Shown here: one piece after another, positions 37,655 to 48,222 of the stretch | Numbering within the stretch: position 1 is the first letter of the stretch | Layout of the letters: every line of letters starts with the position of its first letter | Origin: CANJBX01 sp035556735 | GTDB lineage: Bacteria > Pseudomonadota > Alphaproteobacteria > Rhizobiales > Xanthobacteraceae | Direction: 5' to 3' | Length of the DNA stretch: 64,000 nt | Assembly (NCBI GenBank): GCA_035556735.1 | Contig: DATMFF010000010.1 | Span: 67,805 to 131,804, forward strand | Translations under genes and position numbers: made by a program | The notes under the pieces: generated by a model | What the model was told of the DNA's origin: nothing | What the model saw: only the letters and a program-made list of their open reading frames with translations | Databases searched by the model: none

Positions 37655-38491
37655 TCACGCGTCCTTGGCCGTCGGCCGCGCACCGAGCCGGTCCAGCAGC
37701 GCCATCGCCGCGGCGGGGGCGCGTACCTTGCCCTCGTGGATGAAATAGATGAATGCATCGCGCGGCTGTTGTTTCGGCGCGCTCTTGCCGTCGACGTAGG
37801 GCAGGTCGTCCGGCGCGCCGCCTGCCGTCCAGGTCTGCGCGCGCTTCGCCCAGGCCTCGATCGCCGCCTTGGGGTACGCGGTGGGCTCCGTGTCCTTGCC
37901 CTTCTGCAGGCGCGCATAGATGAAGTCGCCGGTGATGTCGGCGATCTCCGGATAGGTCTTGTGCTCGGCATAGACCACCGGAATCGAGAACTGGCGCAGC
38001 AGGGCGATGAAGGCCGGCACTTTGAAGCTGTCGTGGCGCACCTCGACCACGTGGCGCAGCGTGAGGCCGTCGCGCTCGCGCGGCAGCAGCTCGAGGAACT
38101 TGCCGAAATCGGCCTCGTCGAACTTCTTGGTCGGGGCGAATTGCCACAGCACCGGCCCGAGCCGGTCGCGCAGCTCGGTCACGCCGCTGTCGTAGAAGCG
38201 CTGGATCGAATCGCCGGCTTCCGCCAGCACGCGGCGGTTGACCGCAAAGCGCGGCCCCTTCACCGCGAACACGAACCCCTCCGGGGTCTCCGATCGCCAC
38301 TTGCGGAAGCTCTCGGGCTTTTGCGAGCCGTAATAGGTGCCGTTGATCTCGATCGAGGTGAGCTGGCTCGCGGCGTAGGTCAGCTCCTTCGCCTGGGTCA
38401 GGCCCTTCGGATAGAACACCCCGCGCCAGGGCTCGAACGTCCAGCCGCCGATACCGACATAAAAGTGTCGCGTGTTTATGGTCTTAGTCAT
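37655..38491 (-). CDS. DUF72 (YecE-like) protein
   Basis: This is a 278-residue TIM-barrel DUF72 protein: FYVGIGGWTFEPWRGVFYP at the N-terminus, SIEINGTYYGSQKPESFRKW, and VVEVRHDSF. The family is widespread and of unknown function. The length is normal. It converges with the DUF899 pair with a 15-base gap. Confidence 0.88.
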   Translation of the reverse strand: MTKTINTRHFYVGIGGWTFEPWRGVFYPKGLTQAKELTYAASQLTSIEINGTYYGSQKPESFRKWRSETPEGFVFAVKGPRFAVNRRVLAEAGDSIQRFYDSGVTELRDRLGPVLWQFAPTKKFDEADFGKFLELLPRERDGLTLRHVVEVRHDSFKVPAFIALLRQFSIPVVYAEHKTYPEIADITGDFIYARLQKGKDTEPTAYPKAAIEAWAKRAQTWTAGGAPDDLPYVDGKSAPKQQPRDAFIYFIHEGKVRAPAAAMALLDRLGARPTAKDA

Positions 38492-38626
38492 CCTTGTGGA
38501 ACCTTTGCTGCGTTCCTACATTATTGCGAACGAAGACGGCGAGGCTAGCGCCCGCTGTTGAGACGGCCACGACAAGCAGGTGACGCCGGATGTACGCGCA
38601 CCTTCTCGTTCGTGGTCGTTAGCATT

Positions 38627-39883
38627 TTAAGCGATCGCCCCGCCGCTCGCGACGCCTCGTGCGGCGATCACTTTCTCCGCCGCCGCCACTCCCGTCAGAT
38701 ACGCGCCGTGCGCGGTCGAGAAATCCGCGAGCGAGCAGGCCTCTCCCGCAAAGAACAGGCGATCATCGACAGGCGCGGCCAGCCTCGCGCGGGCGTCCGC
38801 ATGGCCGGGGCGGGCATAGGAATAGGACCCGCGGGCGAAGGGATCGCGCCGCCACGCGTGGACGCGCAGGGGCCGGACCCGGCGCGCGAAGGCGTTGCCG
38901 AGCAGGTCCTTCAACTGCCCCACGGCGAAGTCGGTGAAAGCGGCGTCGCCGGCCTGCTCCAGCTCGGCGGCGAGCGATCCGCCGAAATACGCTTCGATCT
39001 GCGGCCGCCCGAACGGGCGCAGATGATAGGTCGCGGTGGCGACGCTGTCGGTGCGCCCGACCAGGCGGCTGTCGGTCTCGAACTCGTCCGGCCGGTCGAG
39101 CGCGAGGAACAGCTTGTCGGCAAGGCCGAGCGGCAGGCCGGCGGCGTCGTCGGTCTTGTCGGGCAGGCGAGGGACGAACAGCTCCGGCTGCTGCGCGATG
39201 ATCGCGCTCGGCAGCGCGACGATCGCCTGGTCTGCGGTGAAGGTGCCTCTCTGCGTTTCGATGCGCAGGCGCTGGCCGCCGTGATCGATCCGCTGCACCG
39301 GGCAGTCGCGCGCCGCCGCAAGACCCGCGCCGTGCCCGGCGATGGCCGTCCCCAGTCCCTCCTCCACGCGCCAGTTGATGCCGCTGTCGTCGTAGCGCGC
39401 GAGATCGACGGCCGACACCTGTTCGAGCTCCGCGCCGCTGACGTAGGTGTTCACCGCGTCGAGCAGCGCGTTCCAGCGCCCGCCCGGCTCCAGCAGCGCC
39501 GACGCCGGTTGGTCGGGCGCGTGCTCGGCCGCGGCGAGCCGCTCATAGAAACGGTGCTGCGCCTGCAGGAAGGCGTGCTGGTCGGTCAGCGAGAACCCGA
39601 CCGGCAGCGAGGGCCGCGCCCAGGGCGGCGGCGTGTCGTCGAGGGTCAATCCCTGCGCCTGCGCGATCGCGCGCCAGGGATTGCGGTCGGCGGAGTGCAG
39701 CCAGCCGCAGCCGAGATCGATGCCGTGCCCATCCGGATCGGTGACGGTCCACGCCCGCCCGCCGAGCCGGTCTCGCGCCTCGATGATCACGCATGCAACG
39801 CCGGCCTCGTGCAGGCGGCGCGCTGCGGCAATGCCGGCCGCCCCGCCGCCGATCACCGCGACTTCGGTATCGCTGCTGCTCAT
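38627..39883 (-). CDS. flavin-containing amine oxidase-like oxidoreductase
   Basis: This is a 418-residue FAD enzyme of the monoamine oxidase group. The dinucleotide fold EVAVIGGGAAGIAAARRLH is at residues 7-25, followed by EARDRLGGRAWT. The C-terminal FAD contact is RLFFAGEACS. ARPGHADARARLAAPV precedes it. The substrate amine or other CH-donor is unknown. It is likely transcribed separately from the methyltransferase gene behind a hairpin at 39972. Confidence 0.82.
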   Translation of the reverse strand: MSSSDTEVAVIGGGAAGIAAARRLHEAGVACVIIEARDRLGGRAWTVTDPDGHGIDLGCGWLHSADRNPWRAIAQAQGLTLDDTPPPWARPSLPVGFSLTDQHAFLQAQHRFYERLAAAEHAPDQPASALLEPGGRWNALLDAVNTYVSGAELEQVSAVDLARYDDSGINWRVEEGLGTAIAGHGAGLAAARDCPVQRIDHGGQRLRIETQRGTFTADQAIVALPSAIIAQQPELFVPRLPDKTDDAAGLPLGLADKLFLALDRPDEFETDSRLVGRTDSVATATYHLRPFGRPQIEAYFGGSLAAELEQAGDAAFTDFAVGQLKDLLGNAFARRVRPLRVHAWRRDPFARGSYSYARPGHADARARLAAPVDDRLFFAGEACSLADFSTAHGAYLTGVAAAEKVIAARGVASGGAIA

Positions 39884-39971
39884 GGACTGATCTGATAACG
39901 CAAACGCCGAGGACCCGGTACCGATTCATGGCACGCGATTCCAACATGACAGCGAACGCCGAAACGCGGAC

Positions 39972-39993
39972 GGCCCCGGATCGCTCCGGGGCC
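39972..39993 (-). terminator. hairpin after the MetE-II-like gene
   Basis: A perfect 9-base stem (39972-39980 with 39985-39993) has a TCGC loop and lies 37 bases past the methyltransferase stop. The T-run is weak on both strands, so terminator function is only probable. Confidence 0.45.
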
Positions 39994-40030
39994 GGCCTTT
40001 GAGTACCCTGCGCCGCGCGTGGCGGATTGG

Positions 40031-41278
40031 TCAGGCCGCCGCCCGGTGCGAGGTGAGCCGCTTGCTGGCAAGCTCCGCACCCTGCGCCAGCGCTTCCAGC
40101 TTGGCCCAGGCGAGTTGCGGATGCACGCGCCCGCCCAGCCCGCAGTCGGTCGAGGCGACGACCTTCTCGGGCCCGACCGCATCGACGAAGCGCAGGACGC
40201 GGTCGGCCACCACTTCGGGATGCTCGATCACGTTGGTGGAGTGGGTGACGACGCCGGGCATGATCACCTTGCCGTCCGGCAGCTTGACGTCCTTCCACAG
40301 CTTCCACTCGTGCTCGTGGCGCACGTTCGCCGCCTCGAACGAATAGGCATAGGCGTTGACCTTGAGCATCGAGTCGATGAGGTGCTGCATCGGGATGTCG
40401 GTCGTGTGCGGGCCGTGCCAGCTTCCCCAGCACAGGTGGAAGCGGATCTTGTCCTGCGGCAGGCCGCGGATCGAGTAGTTGAGGATATCGATGCACTTGT
40501 CGTTGTACTTCTTGTAGCCCTCGATGCTCGGCTCGTTCTTCTGCTGGTCCCAGTTCTCGCCGATCGCCGGATCGTCGAGCTGCAGCGTCAGCCCGGCGTC
40601 GATGATCGCCTTGTACTCCTCGCGCATGGCGTCGGCGCAGGCCATCATCAGGTCTTCTTCGCTCTTGTAGTGCGTGTTGGCCATGCGCGAGCAGCTCGCC
40701 GGCGCCACCGAGTTCATCCAGCCGTCCTTCTCGGGGATGCCGGCGGCCTTGAGGGCGGCCTTGAGGTTGGCGATGTCGCGCTGGATCGCGTCCTGGCCCT
40801 TGTACTTGATCGGACCGGTCACCACCGGGCTGTAGTGCGTCATGTATTGCTCGGGCAGGGCGCAGCCCGAGGCCGGGTCCATGTAGGCTTCCTCGAACTT
40901 CTTCCAGTCGCGCCGGTCGAGCCAGTCGCCGACGGTGAACGCGCCCGGCGTCATCGGCGTGTCGATCTGGGCCGAGAGCTTCTGCATCCACAGCGGCTTG
41001 TCTTCCGCCGTGACCCCTTCGAGGCGCCGCACGACGTAGGACCACCACGCGCCGTAGTCGTAACCCCAGCCCATGGTGTGGCCGAACTCGCCGTCGTTCA
41101 CGAGGTCGATGCCGACCTCCTTCTGGCGGCGGACGAGTTCCGCCACCGCGTTCTTGAGCTCGGCGTCGTAGGTCGCGTCGTCGATCTTCTCGCCGTCGAT
41201 GCGTTTGCGGTTGAGCTCGATCAGCCTGGCCGGTCGCGGCAGACTGCCCACGTGCGTCGTCAGGATGCGGTGCGACAT
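40031..41278 (-). CDS. cobalamin-independent methionine synthase II-like protein
   Basis: This 415-residue protein resembles only the C-terminal catalytic half of MetE. The zinc ligands are represented by HLC in IRFHLCWGSWHG and the cysteine of VASTDCGLGGR. The N-terminus THVGSLPRPARLIEL is the usual start. Such short MetE relatives often transfer methyl groups to or from substrates other than folate. The ATG at 41278 with GGAGGG is preferred over a TTG three bases upstream. Confidence 0.85.
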   Translation of the reverse strand: MSHRILTTHVGSLPRPARLIELNRKRIDGEKIDDATYDAELKNAVAELVRRQKEVGIDLVNDGEFGHTMGWGYDYGAWWSYVVRRLEGVTAEDKPLWMQKLSAQIDTPMTPGAFTVGDWLDRRDWKKFEEAYMDPASGCALPEQYMTHYSPVVTGPIKYKGQDAIQRDIANLKAALKAAGIPEKDGWMNSVAPASCSRMANTHYKSEEDLMMACADAMREEYKAIIDAGLTLQLDDPAIGENWDQQKNEPSIEGYKKYNDKCIDILNYSIRGLPQDKIRFHLCWGSWHGPHTTDIPMQHLIDSMLKVNAYAYSFEAANVRHEHEWKLWKDVKLPDGKVIMPGVVTHSTNVIEHPEVVADRVLRFVDAVGPEKVVASTDCGLGGRVHPQLAWAKLEALAQGAELASKRLTSHRAAA

Positions 41279-41298
41279 CAATAGCCCTCCCTGGGATA

Positions 41299-41314
41299 TG
41301 CAACGGGCATTGCA
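41299..41314. promoter_or_regulatory. small palindrome upstream of the MetE-II-like gene
   Basis: TGCAA and TTGCA arms lie 6 bases apart, 21 bases before the start codon. This is a possible operator; the arms are short and chance occurrence is possible. Confidence 0.25.
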
Positions 41315-41454
41315 CGGTGGGCGCTTGATCGCGACCGCCGCCGCTCATTGCGCTTATGCTCGAAGGCTAACAAGAACGGCGCGCCGGCGGCAAGCGCCCG
41401 CGCCGCGCTGCGGCGAGGAGGCGCAGCCATCGCCACGGTGGAACTTCGCGGAAC

Positions 41455-42939
41455 CTATTGGAATGCGACCTCGGCGAAGCTGCGCAGCTTGCGCGAATGC
41501 AGCCGCTCGCGCTCCTGCGCCTTGAGCTTCTCGAGCGCGCTCAGGCCGATGTCGAGATGCTGGCTCACGCGCTGGCGGTAGAACTGGTCGGCCATGCCGG
41601 CGAGCTTGATCTCGCCGTGCAGCGGCTTGTCGGAGACGCAGAGCAGGGTGCCGTAGGGTACGCGGCAGCGGAAACCGTTGGCCGCGATCACCGCCGACTC
41701 CATGTCGAGCGCGACCGCGCGCGAGTGCGACAGGCGGCCGACCACGGCGTGGCCGCCGAGCTCCCAGTTGCGGTTGTCGACGCTGGCGACCGTGCCGGTG
41801 CGCATCACCGCCTTGAGCGCGTAGCCGGTGAGCCCCGTCACCTCGCTGACCGCCTGCTCGAGCGCGACCTGCACCTCGGCCAGCGCCGGCACCGGCACCC
41901 ACGGCGGCAGTTCCTCGTCGAGCGCGTGGTCCTCGCGCACGTAGCCGTGGGCGAGCACGTAGTCGCCGAGCCGCTGCGTGTTGCGCAGCCCGGCGCAGTG
42001 CCCGAGCATCAGCCAGGCATGCGGGCGCAGCACCGCGACGTGGTCGGTGATGTTGCGCGCGTTGGATGGGCCGGTGCCGATGTTGATCAGCGTGATGCCG
42101 GCATCGTCCGGTCGCACGAGATGGAACGCGGGCATCTGCGGCACGCGGTCGGGCGGCGTGCCGGAGGGCGCGCCCGCGGCCGGTGTGATCACGTTGCCGG
42201 GCGCGACGAAGCGCTCGTAGCCGGAGCCCGGCGTCGCCACCCGCGCGCGGCCGATCTGCGCGAAGGCGTCGGTATAGAACTGGTAGTTCGTGAAGATCAC
42301 GAAGTTCTGGAAATGCTCGGGATCGGTGCCGGTGTAGTGGTAGAGCCGGTGCAGCGAATAGTCGACGCGCGCGGCGCGGAACAGCGCAAGCGGCGCCGGC
42401 GCGCCCGGTTGAGGCGCAAGCGTGCCGTTGACAATCGCATCGTCCATGGTGGCGAGGTCGGGCACATCGAAGAGATCGCGCAGCGGACGCTCGACCGGCT
42501 CGCCACCGCGGGCGGCGAGCCCCGCGGCGACGCCGATGTCGCGCCGGTAGGCGAAGTGGATCGGGATCGGCTCGTCCGACTCGCCGATCTCCACCGGCAC
42601 GCCGTGGTTGGCGATCAGCAGCGCGATCTGCTCGGTGAAGTAGCGGCGGAACAGGTCGGGCCGCGTCACGCTCGTCTCGTGCACGCCGGGGCCCGAGACG
42701 AAGCCGTAGGCGAGGCGGGAGTCGAGCCGCGCGTGGGTCGTCGTGGTGATGCGCACGAACGGGTAGGTGGCGCGCACGCGCGCGGGCGGCTCCTTGCCGG
42801 AGGCGTAGGCCTCGAACGCGTCGCGCAAGAAGGCGGTGTTGCGCTCGTAGATCTCGACGAGCCGCGCGACCGCGGCGTCGGCATCCGTGAAGGGCCGGGT
42901 GGCGATGCGCGGGGGCGACAGCGTGCTCGAATCCGGCAT
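41455..42939 (-). CDS. amn: AMP nucleosidase
   Basis: This is a 494-residue AMP nucleosidase that splits AMP to adenine and ribose 5-phosphate. The N-terminal regulatory domain (about 1-180) has ARLDSRLAYGFVSGPGVHETSVTRP. The C-terminal phosphorylase-like domain has GITLINIGTGPSNARNITDHVAVLRPHAWLMLGHCAGLR and AVALDMESAVIAANGFR. The length matches the family. It lies behind the groESL terminator. Confidence 0.93.
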   Translation of the reverse strand: MPDSSTLSPPRIATRPFTDADAAVARLVEIYERNTAFLRDAFEAYASGKEPPARVRATYPFVRITTTTHARLDSRLAYGFVSGPGVHETSVTRPDLFRRYFTEQIALLIANHGVPVEIGESDEPIPIHFAYRRDIGVAAGLAARGGEPVERPLRDLFDVPDLATMDDAIVNGTLAPQPGAPAPLALFRAARVDYSLHRLYHYTGTDPEHFQNFVIFTNYQFYTDAFAQIGRARVATPGSGYERFVAPGNVITPAAGAPSGTPPDRVPQMPAFHLVRPDDAGITLINIGTGPSNARNITDHVAVLRPHAWLMLGHCAGLRNTQRLGDYVLAHGYVREDHALDEELPPWVPVPALAEVQVALEQAVSEVTGLTGYALKAVMRTGTVASVDNRNWELGGHAVVGRLSHSRAVALDMESAVIAANGFRCRVPYGTLLCVSDKPLHGEIKLAGMADQFYRQRVSQHLDIGLSALEKLKAQERERLHSRKLRSFAEVAFQ

Positions 42940-42971
42940 GGCGCAATTCTACCGGGCCGCGCGGCAAGCAA

Positions 42972-42997
42972 AAGGCCCGGGATTGCTCCCGGGCCTT
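42972..42997 (-). terminator. intrinsic terminator of groESL
   Basis: A perfect 11-base stem with a 4-base loop is followed on the minus strand by TTTTGCTT. It is the last of several hairpins behind groEL and precedes amn. Confidence 0.8.
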
Positions 42998-43045
42998 CGC
43001 AGTTTCCGTTGATCTCTCAAGCCGGACTTGGAAGTCCGTCTGAGA

Positions 43046-43083
43046 GGCGGCTCCTTGGACTTCTTAGAAGTCCATTCCGCCGC
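43046..43083. repeat. duplicate of the groEL 3' end
   Basis: These 38 bases repeat 43125-43163, which contains the last groEL codons and stop, apart from one missing C. The repeat includes a 17-base palindrome (43057-43073). It is a local tandem-type duplication of the coding tail into the 3' untranslated region. Confidence 0.85.
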
Positions 43084-43084
43084 A

Positions 43085-43110
43085 TCGAAGTCGGCTATTG
43101 CCGACTTCGA
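43085..43110 (+). terminator. strong hairpin between the two groEL tail copies
   Basis: An 11-base perfect stem (43085-43095 with 43100-43110) has a TATT loop, followed on the plus strand by CACTTTTT. In the groESL transcript it is a 3' stem-loop. On the plus strand it looks like a terminator and could block antisense transcription. Confidence 0.5.
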
Positions 43111-43143
43111 CACTTTTTCAAGAGGGCGGCTCCTTGGACTTCC

Positions 43144-44775
<1,632 letters not shown>

Positions 44776-44802
44776 GTTGAGTAACTCCGTATCCGTTGCG
44801 GC

Positions 44803-45117
44803 TTACGCGGCTTTCTTCTTGGCGACGCCGTCTTCCAGCACGCCCATGATGTCGCTTTCCTTCATGATCAGGTACTCGACGCCGTCGAGCTTGACCTCGG
44901 TGCCCGACCACTTGCCGAACAGCACGCGGTCGCCGACCTTCACGTCGATCGGGATCAGCTTGCCGGTCTCGTCGCGGCCGCCCGGACCCACTGCAATGAT
45001 TTCGCCCGTCTGCGGCTTTTCCTTCGCCGTGTCGGGAATGATGATCCCGCCGGCGGTTTTTTCTTCGGCTTCGATGCGCTTGACGACAACGCGGTCGTGA
45101 AGCGGGCGGAACTTCAT
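44803..45117 (-). CDS. groES: co-chaperonin GroES (10 kDa)
   Basis: This is a 104-residue GroES with FRPLHDRVVVKRIEAEEKTAGGIIIPDTAKEK and the mobile loop. A KWSGTEVKLDG segment and a KKAA end are typical. It caps GroEL. It is the first gene of the operon, with CIRCE about 140 bases upstream. Confidence 0.98.
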   Translation of the reverse strand: MKFRPLHDRVVVKRIEAEEKTAGGIIIPDTAKEKPQTGEIIAVGPGGRDETGKLIPIDVKVGDRVLFGKWSGTEVKLDGVEYLIMKESDIMGVLEDGVAKKKAA

Positions 45118-45252
45118 GGTGTCCTCCTAGAGAAAATGTCACAGATCTGGAACGGATGAAGCGGGGCGGCCCCCCAGCTAACATTTCCGTGAGCCGCCCG
45201 ACCGCCGACATAGGCCGGGATTAGGGTCCCGCAAGAGGTCGGCCGAAAATTT

Positions 45253-45279
45253 TTAGCACTCGCTTTTCAAGAGTGCCAG
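45253..45279 (-). promoter_or_regulatory. CIRCE element (HrcA operator) of groESL
   Basis: TTAGCACTC, nine bases, then GAGTGCCAG matches the CIRCE consensus TTAGCACTC-N9-GAGTGCTAA with two mismatches in the right arm. HrcA is expected to repress groESL here and release on heat shock. Confidence 0.93.
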
Positions 45280-45287
45280 CGTATCCT

Positions 45288-45324
45288 TTAACCGCTTGAT
45301 CGGACATGGTTAATGCGCCTTAAC
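45288..45324. promoter_or_regulatory. cluster of TTAA(C) sites, possible CtrA-type
   Basis: TTAAC at 45288, TTAA at 45310 and TTAAC at 45320 lie close together. The last two are separated by 6 bases, whereas the CtrA consensus uses 7. This is tentative. Confidence 0.25.
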
Positions 45325-45482
45325 GCGGCGCGCGGGGCGCGCCGCGGGGGTCGGCGCCGGGCTGGCAGCAGTCTCCTCATGATGCTGCTAACGCATTGAA
45401 AATACACAAACAATTCACTTTTTAGCCTTGCAATGAACCGGCGGCGAATTCGAGACTTGTACCTCCCACCACGGAGGATTCG

Positions 45483-45752
45483 ATGGTTTCGGAAGACTTC
45501 AAGAAGCAGCTCGACGGGTACGGCCTGACCACGGCGCAGATCCTCTACCGCCGGCCGGATCACCGCTGGCTGCTGCAGAGCTACGTCTGGCAGCACTACG
45601 ACCTGTTCCCGGACTTCCCCGAGCTCCACCGCTTCCTGGATTTCTGGCAGTCGAACCTCGAGGGGCCGCTGCATTCCGTGACCGTCGCTCACTGCAAGCT
45701 GATCGCCCCGACCGAGATGCGCGCCGTCGACGGCGTCTTCGGGCTCCACTGA
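45483..45752 (+). CDS. usg: Usg family protein
   Basis: This is an 89-residue protein matching the alphaproteobacterial Usg family: LDGYGLTTAQILYRRPDHRW, LQSYVWQHYDLFPDFPEL and LEGPLHSVTVAH. Usg was once suggested to relate to tryptophan biosynthesis, but its function is unknown. It has a clear AGGA site and no trp gene nearby. Confidence 0.85.
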   Translation: MVSEDFKKQLDGYGLTTAQILYRRPDHRWLLQSYVWQHYDLFPDFPELHRFLDFWQSNLEGPLHSVTVAHCKLIAPTEMRAVDGVFGLH

Positions 45753-45843
45753 TCCGCGTCCGCCGCTCGGTGCGCCGGGGGCGCGAAGGACTTGTCGCCT
45801 GTCTGCGGCACGGACTTGATTTCCTCCCGTGCGCCCATGGGCT

Positions 45844-45875
45844 ACCCTCCCGCCACAACAAGATCACGGGAGGGT
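45844..45875 (+). promoter_or_regulatory. hairpin sequestering the ribosome site of the Bug-type gene
   Basis: ACCCTCCCG at 45844-45852 is perfectly complementary to CGGGAGGGT at 45867-45875, which contains the Shine-Dalgarno sequence of the gene starting at 45880. A 14-base loop separates them. This RNA hairpin would hide the ribosome site unless opened. Confidence 0.5.
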
Positions 45876-45879
45876 GGAA

Positions 45880-46851
45880 ATGCTGAAATTCATCGCGGCC
45901 GGCGCGGCCGCGCTTGCAACAATCGTGGCGTTTGGTGCGCGGGCGTCGGCGCAGGATGCCTATCCCTCGCGGCCGATTACGCTGATGCATGGCTTCGGGG
46001 CCGGCGGCAACTCCGACACGATCTCGCGCATCATGGCGGAGCCGCTCTCGCCGCGCCTGGGCCAGCCGGTGGTGGTGGAGGCGCGCGCGGGCGCCGGCGG
46101 CAATCTCGCCTCGGGCGCGCTCGCCAAGGCCGCGCCCGACGGCTACACGCTGATCACGCTCACCGGCGGTCACGCCGTCTCCGGCGCGATCTACAAGTCG
46201 CTGCCGTTCGACACGGTGAACAGCTTCCAGATGGTGTCGACGCTGATCTTCTTCCCCTTCGTCGTCGCGGTGAACAAGAACTCGCCGCACAAGACGCTGG
46301 CGGACCTGATCGCGGCGGCCAAGGCCAAGCCCAACTCGATCACCTACAGCTCGGCGGGCGTCGGCTCGACCCAGCATCTCGCCGGCGCGCTGTTCGCCTC
46401 GATGGCGGGCATCGAGATGATCCACGTGCCGTATCGCGGCGGCACCGGGCCGATCACCGACCTGCTCGGCGGCCAGGTCGACGTGCTGTTCGACACGCAG
46501 ACGGTGACCCTGCCGCATATCCGCTCGGGCGCCATCCGCGGGCTCGGCGTGACGAGCCCCAACGCGTGGCCCTCGGTGCCCGGCGTTCCGCCGGTGGCGC
46601 AGACCGTGCCCGGCTATGACGTGCGCTCGTGGATGGGCATCGCGGGGCCGAAGGGCATGCCGCAGGCGGTGGTCGATCGCCTCAACAGCGAAATCCGCTA
46701 CGTGCTCGCGCGCGATCCGGCCAAGAGCAAGCTCGAACAGCTCGGCAACGAGGTGCGCGCCAGCTCGCCGCAGGAGATGCACGATTGGGTCGCGGGCGAA
46801 GTCGCCAAATGGCGCAAGGTCGTGGCGGAAGCCAAGATCCCGCAGCAATGA
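45880..46851 (+). CDS. Bug/TctC family tricarboxylate-type substrate-binding protein
   Basis: This is a 323-residue exported binding protein with a signal peptide ending ASA (residue 24). The mature form begins QDAYPSRPITLMHGFGAGG. The Bug hallmarks GAGGNLASGALAKAAPDGYTL and GGQVDVLFDTQT are present. No TctA/TctB membrane genes are adjacent, so it is an orphan receptor, as is common for Bug proteins. The ligand is probably a carboxylate. Confidence 0.9.
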   Translation: MLKFIAAGAAALATIVAFGARASAQDAYPSRPITLMHGFGAGGNSDTISRIMAEPLSPRLGQPVVVEARAGAGGNLASGALAKAAPDGYTLITLTGGHAVSGAIYKSLPFDTVNSFQMVSTLIFFPFVVAVNKNSPHKTLADLIAAAKAKPNSITYSSAGVGSTQHLAGALFASMAGIEMIHVPYRGGTGPITDLLGGQVDVLFDTQTVTLPHIRSGAIRGLGVTSPNAWPSVPGVPPVAQTVPGYDVRSWMGIAGPKGMPQAVVDRLNSEIRYVLARDPAKSKLEQLGNEVRASSPQEMHDWVAGEVAKWRKVVAEAKIPQQ

Positions 46852-46881
46852 CGTTCGGCGAGGTCCGGCGGAAAGGACGAG

Positions 46882-47538
46882 ATGCAGCTCTACAGCTACT
46901 GGCGATCGCAGGCCACGTATCGCGTGCGCATCGCCCTGCGCCTCAAGGGACTGACCGCCGGCCTCGTCACGCTCGATCTTCTCAAGGGCGACCAGTTCGC
47001 GCCCGCCTATCGCGCGGTCAATCCCGAGATGGTGGTGCCGGCGCTGATCGACGGCGAGGGGCCGCCGCTGGTGCAGTCGCTCGCCATCCTCGAGTATCTC
47101 GACGAGAAGCATCCCGCACCGCCCTTGCTCCCGCGTGACTTGCGCGCGCGGGCGCACGTGCGCGCGCTGGCGCAGATGGTCGCGATGGACGCGCATCCGC
47201 TCGTGGTGCCGCGCGTGCGAAAATATTTCGAGGAGGACCTGCGCCTCGACGAGGCCAGCCGTGCCGCCTGGCAGCGCCACTGGATGGAGCTGGCCTGCCG
47301 GTCGGTCGAGGAGGTGCTCGCGCGCGATCCGCGCACCGGGCGCTTCTGCTGCGGCGAGGAGGTGACGATCGCCGACGTCTGTCTCGTGCCGCATCTCGTC
47401 GCAACCAAGATGCTCGGCAGCGATCTTGCCGCCTGGCCGACCGCCGCGCGCATCTTCGAGGCGTGCATGCAGCTCGACGCCTTCGCCATGGAGCATCCGC
47501 TGCGCCAGCCGGATGCGCCCGCGCAGCCGCCGCGCTGA
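46882..47538 (+). CDS. maiA: maleylacetoacetate isomerase-like zeta glutathione transferase
   Basis: This is a 218-residue zeta-class GST. The active-site region SQATYRVRIALRLKGL replaces the common SSxxYRVRIAL, keeping the arginines. NPEMVVPALIDGEGPPLVQSLAILEYLDE is the glutathione-binding part. Maleylacetoacetate isomerase acts in tyrosine/homogentisate breakdown, but no fumarylacetoacetase gene is adjacent, so a general GST role remains possible. Confidence 0.78.
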   Translation: MQLYSYWRSQATYRVRIALRLKGLTAGLVTLDLLKGDQFAPAYRAVNPEMVVPALIDGEGPPLVQSLAILEYLDEKHPAPPLLPRDLRARAHVRALAQMVAMDAHPLVVPRVRKYFEEDLRLDEASRAAWQRHWMELACRSVEEVLARDPRTGRFCCGEEVTIADVCLVPHLVATKMLGSDLAAWPTAARIFEACMQLDAFAMEHPLRQPDAPAQPPR

Positions 47539-47577
47539 AGGCGCGGTCTACTTGGCTTGGGCACCGACTCCCGGGTG

Positions 47578-47677
47578 TCATCGCCCGCGGAAGCGGGCGA
47601 TCCAGTACTCCGAAGCGCTCGTATTCAAGCTTGAAGGCCGGAGATTGCTGGATGCTCCGCTTTCGCGGAGCATGACG
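47578..47677. repeat. intergenic palindromic mosaic repeat
   Basis: Three inverted repeats lie in sequence: a 9-base stem at 47580-47601, a 12-base palindrome TTCAAGCTTGAA at 47624-47635, and a 9-base stem at 47652-47673. The layout matches repeats common in Bradyrhizobium and relatives. Confidence 0.65.
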
Positions 47678-47712
47678 AACCGAGAGTCCTTGCATTCCTC
47701 CAGGAGCCGCGC

Positions 47713-48087
47713 ATGCGCATCCGCTTCGATTTCGGCACGCTCACCCTCGACGCCGATCTGCTCGACACCGCCACCGCCAAGGCGATCGTCGCGGCGCTGC
47801 CGCTGACCTCGTCCGCGCTCACCTGGGGCGAGGAGGTCTATTTCGACGTGCCGGTGCGCGCGCGGCGTGAGCCCGATGCGCGCGCGGTGATTACGCCCGG
47901 TGAGATCGCCTACTGGCCCGAAGGCCCCGCGATCGCCATCGGGTTCGGGCGCACGCCGATCTCGCAGACCGGCGAGACGCGGCTCGCCAGCCCGTGCAAC
48001 ATCTTCGCCAAGGCGCGCGGCGACGTGAAGGCGCTGGCGGCCATCCGCTCCGGCGCCAAGGTGACGGTGCGGGCCGCCGCCGACTGA
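47713..48087 (+). CDS. cyclophilin-like fold protein (TM1367/DUF369-like)
   Basis: This is a 124-residue protein with ALPLTSSALTWGEEVYFDVPV and GEIAYWPEGPAIAIGFGRTPIS, the pattern of small cyclophilin-like proteins. The catalytic arginine of true cyclophilins is not evident, so isomerase activity is doubtful. It stands alone behind a repeat. Confidence 0.75.
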   Translation: MRIRFDFGTLTLDADLLDTATAKAIVAALPLTSSALTWGEEVYFDVPVRARREPDARAVITPGEIAYWPEGPAIAIGFGRTPISQTGETRLASPCNIFAKARGDVKALAAIRSGAKVTVRAAAD

Positions 48088-48222
48088 GCGCCCGGCGCGG
48101 CCGGCCGCCGGTGTTCAGACCACGGCGGATGGTGCGGGAAGGCCGCGCGCGTTTCGTTTACCCTTTGTAAGCATACTGGCGGAGAATCAGCTCGGACCGG
48201 CCGGGGCCGGGGAGGGGATCTC

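Larger units (their letters stand above)
45118..45482. other. groES-usg divergent intergenic region
   Basis: This 365-base gap holds the groESL 5' leader, the CIRCE element, TTAA-type sites at 45288-45324 and a perfect 9-base GC hairpin at 45324-45346. The remainder before usg shows no recognised gene. Confidence 0.7.

Noticed and set aside
41279..41454. SAM or cobalamin riboswitch before the MetE-II-like gene
   Set aside because: I could not find the conserved cores, and the leader is short and GC-rich. Only a small palindrome is visible.
45499..47496. 665-codon open frame on the minus strand
   Set aside because: It is antisense to usg, the Bug-type gene and maiA. No motif.
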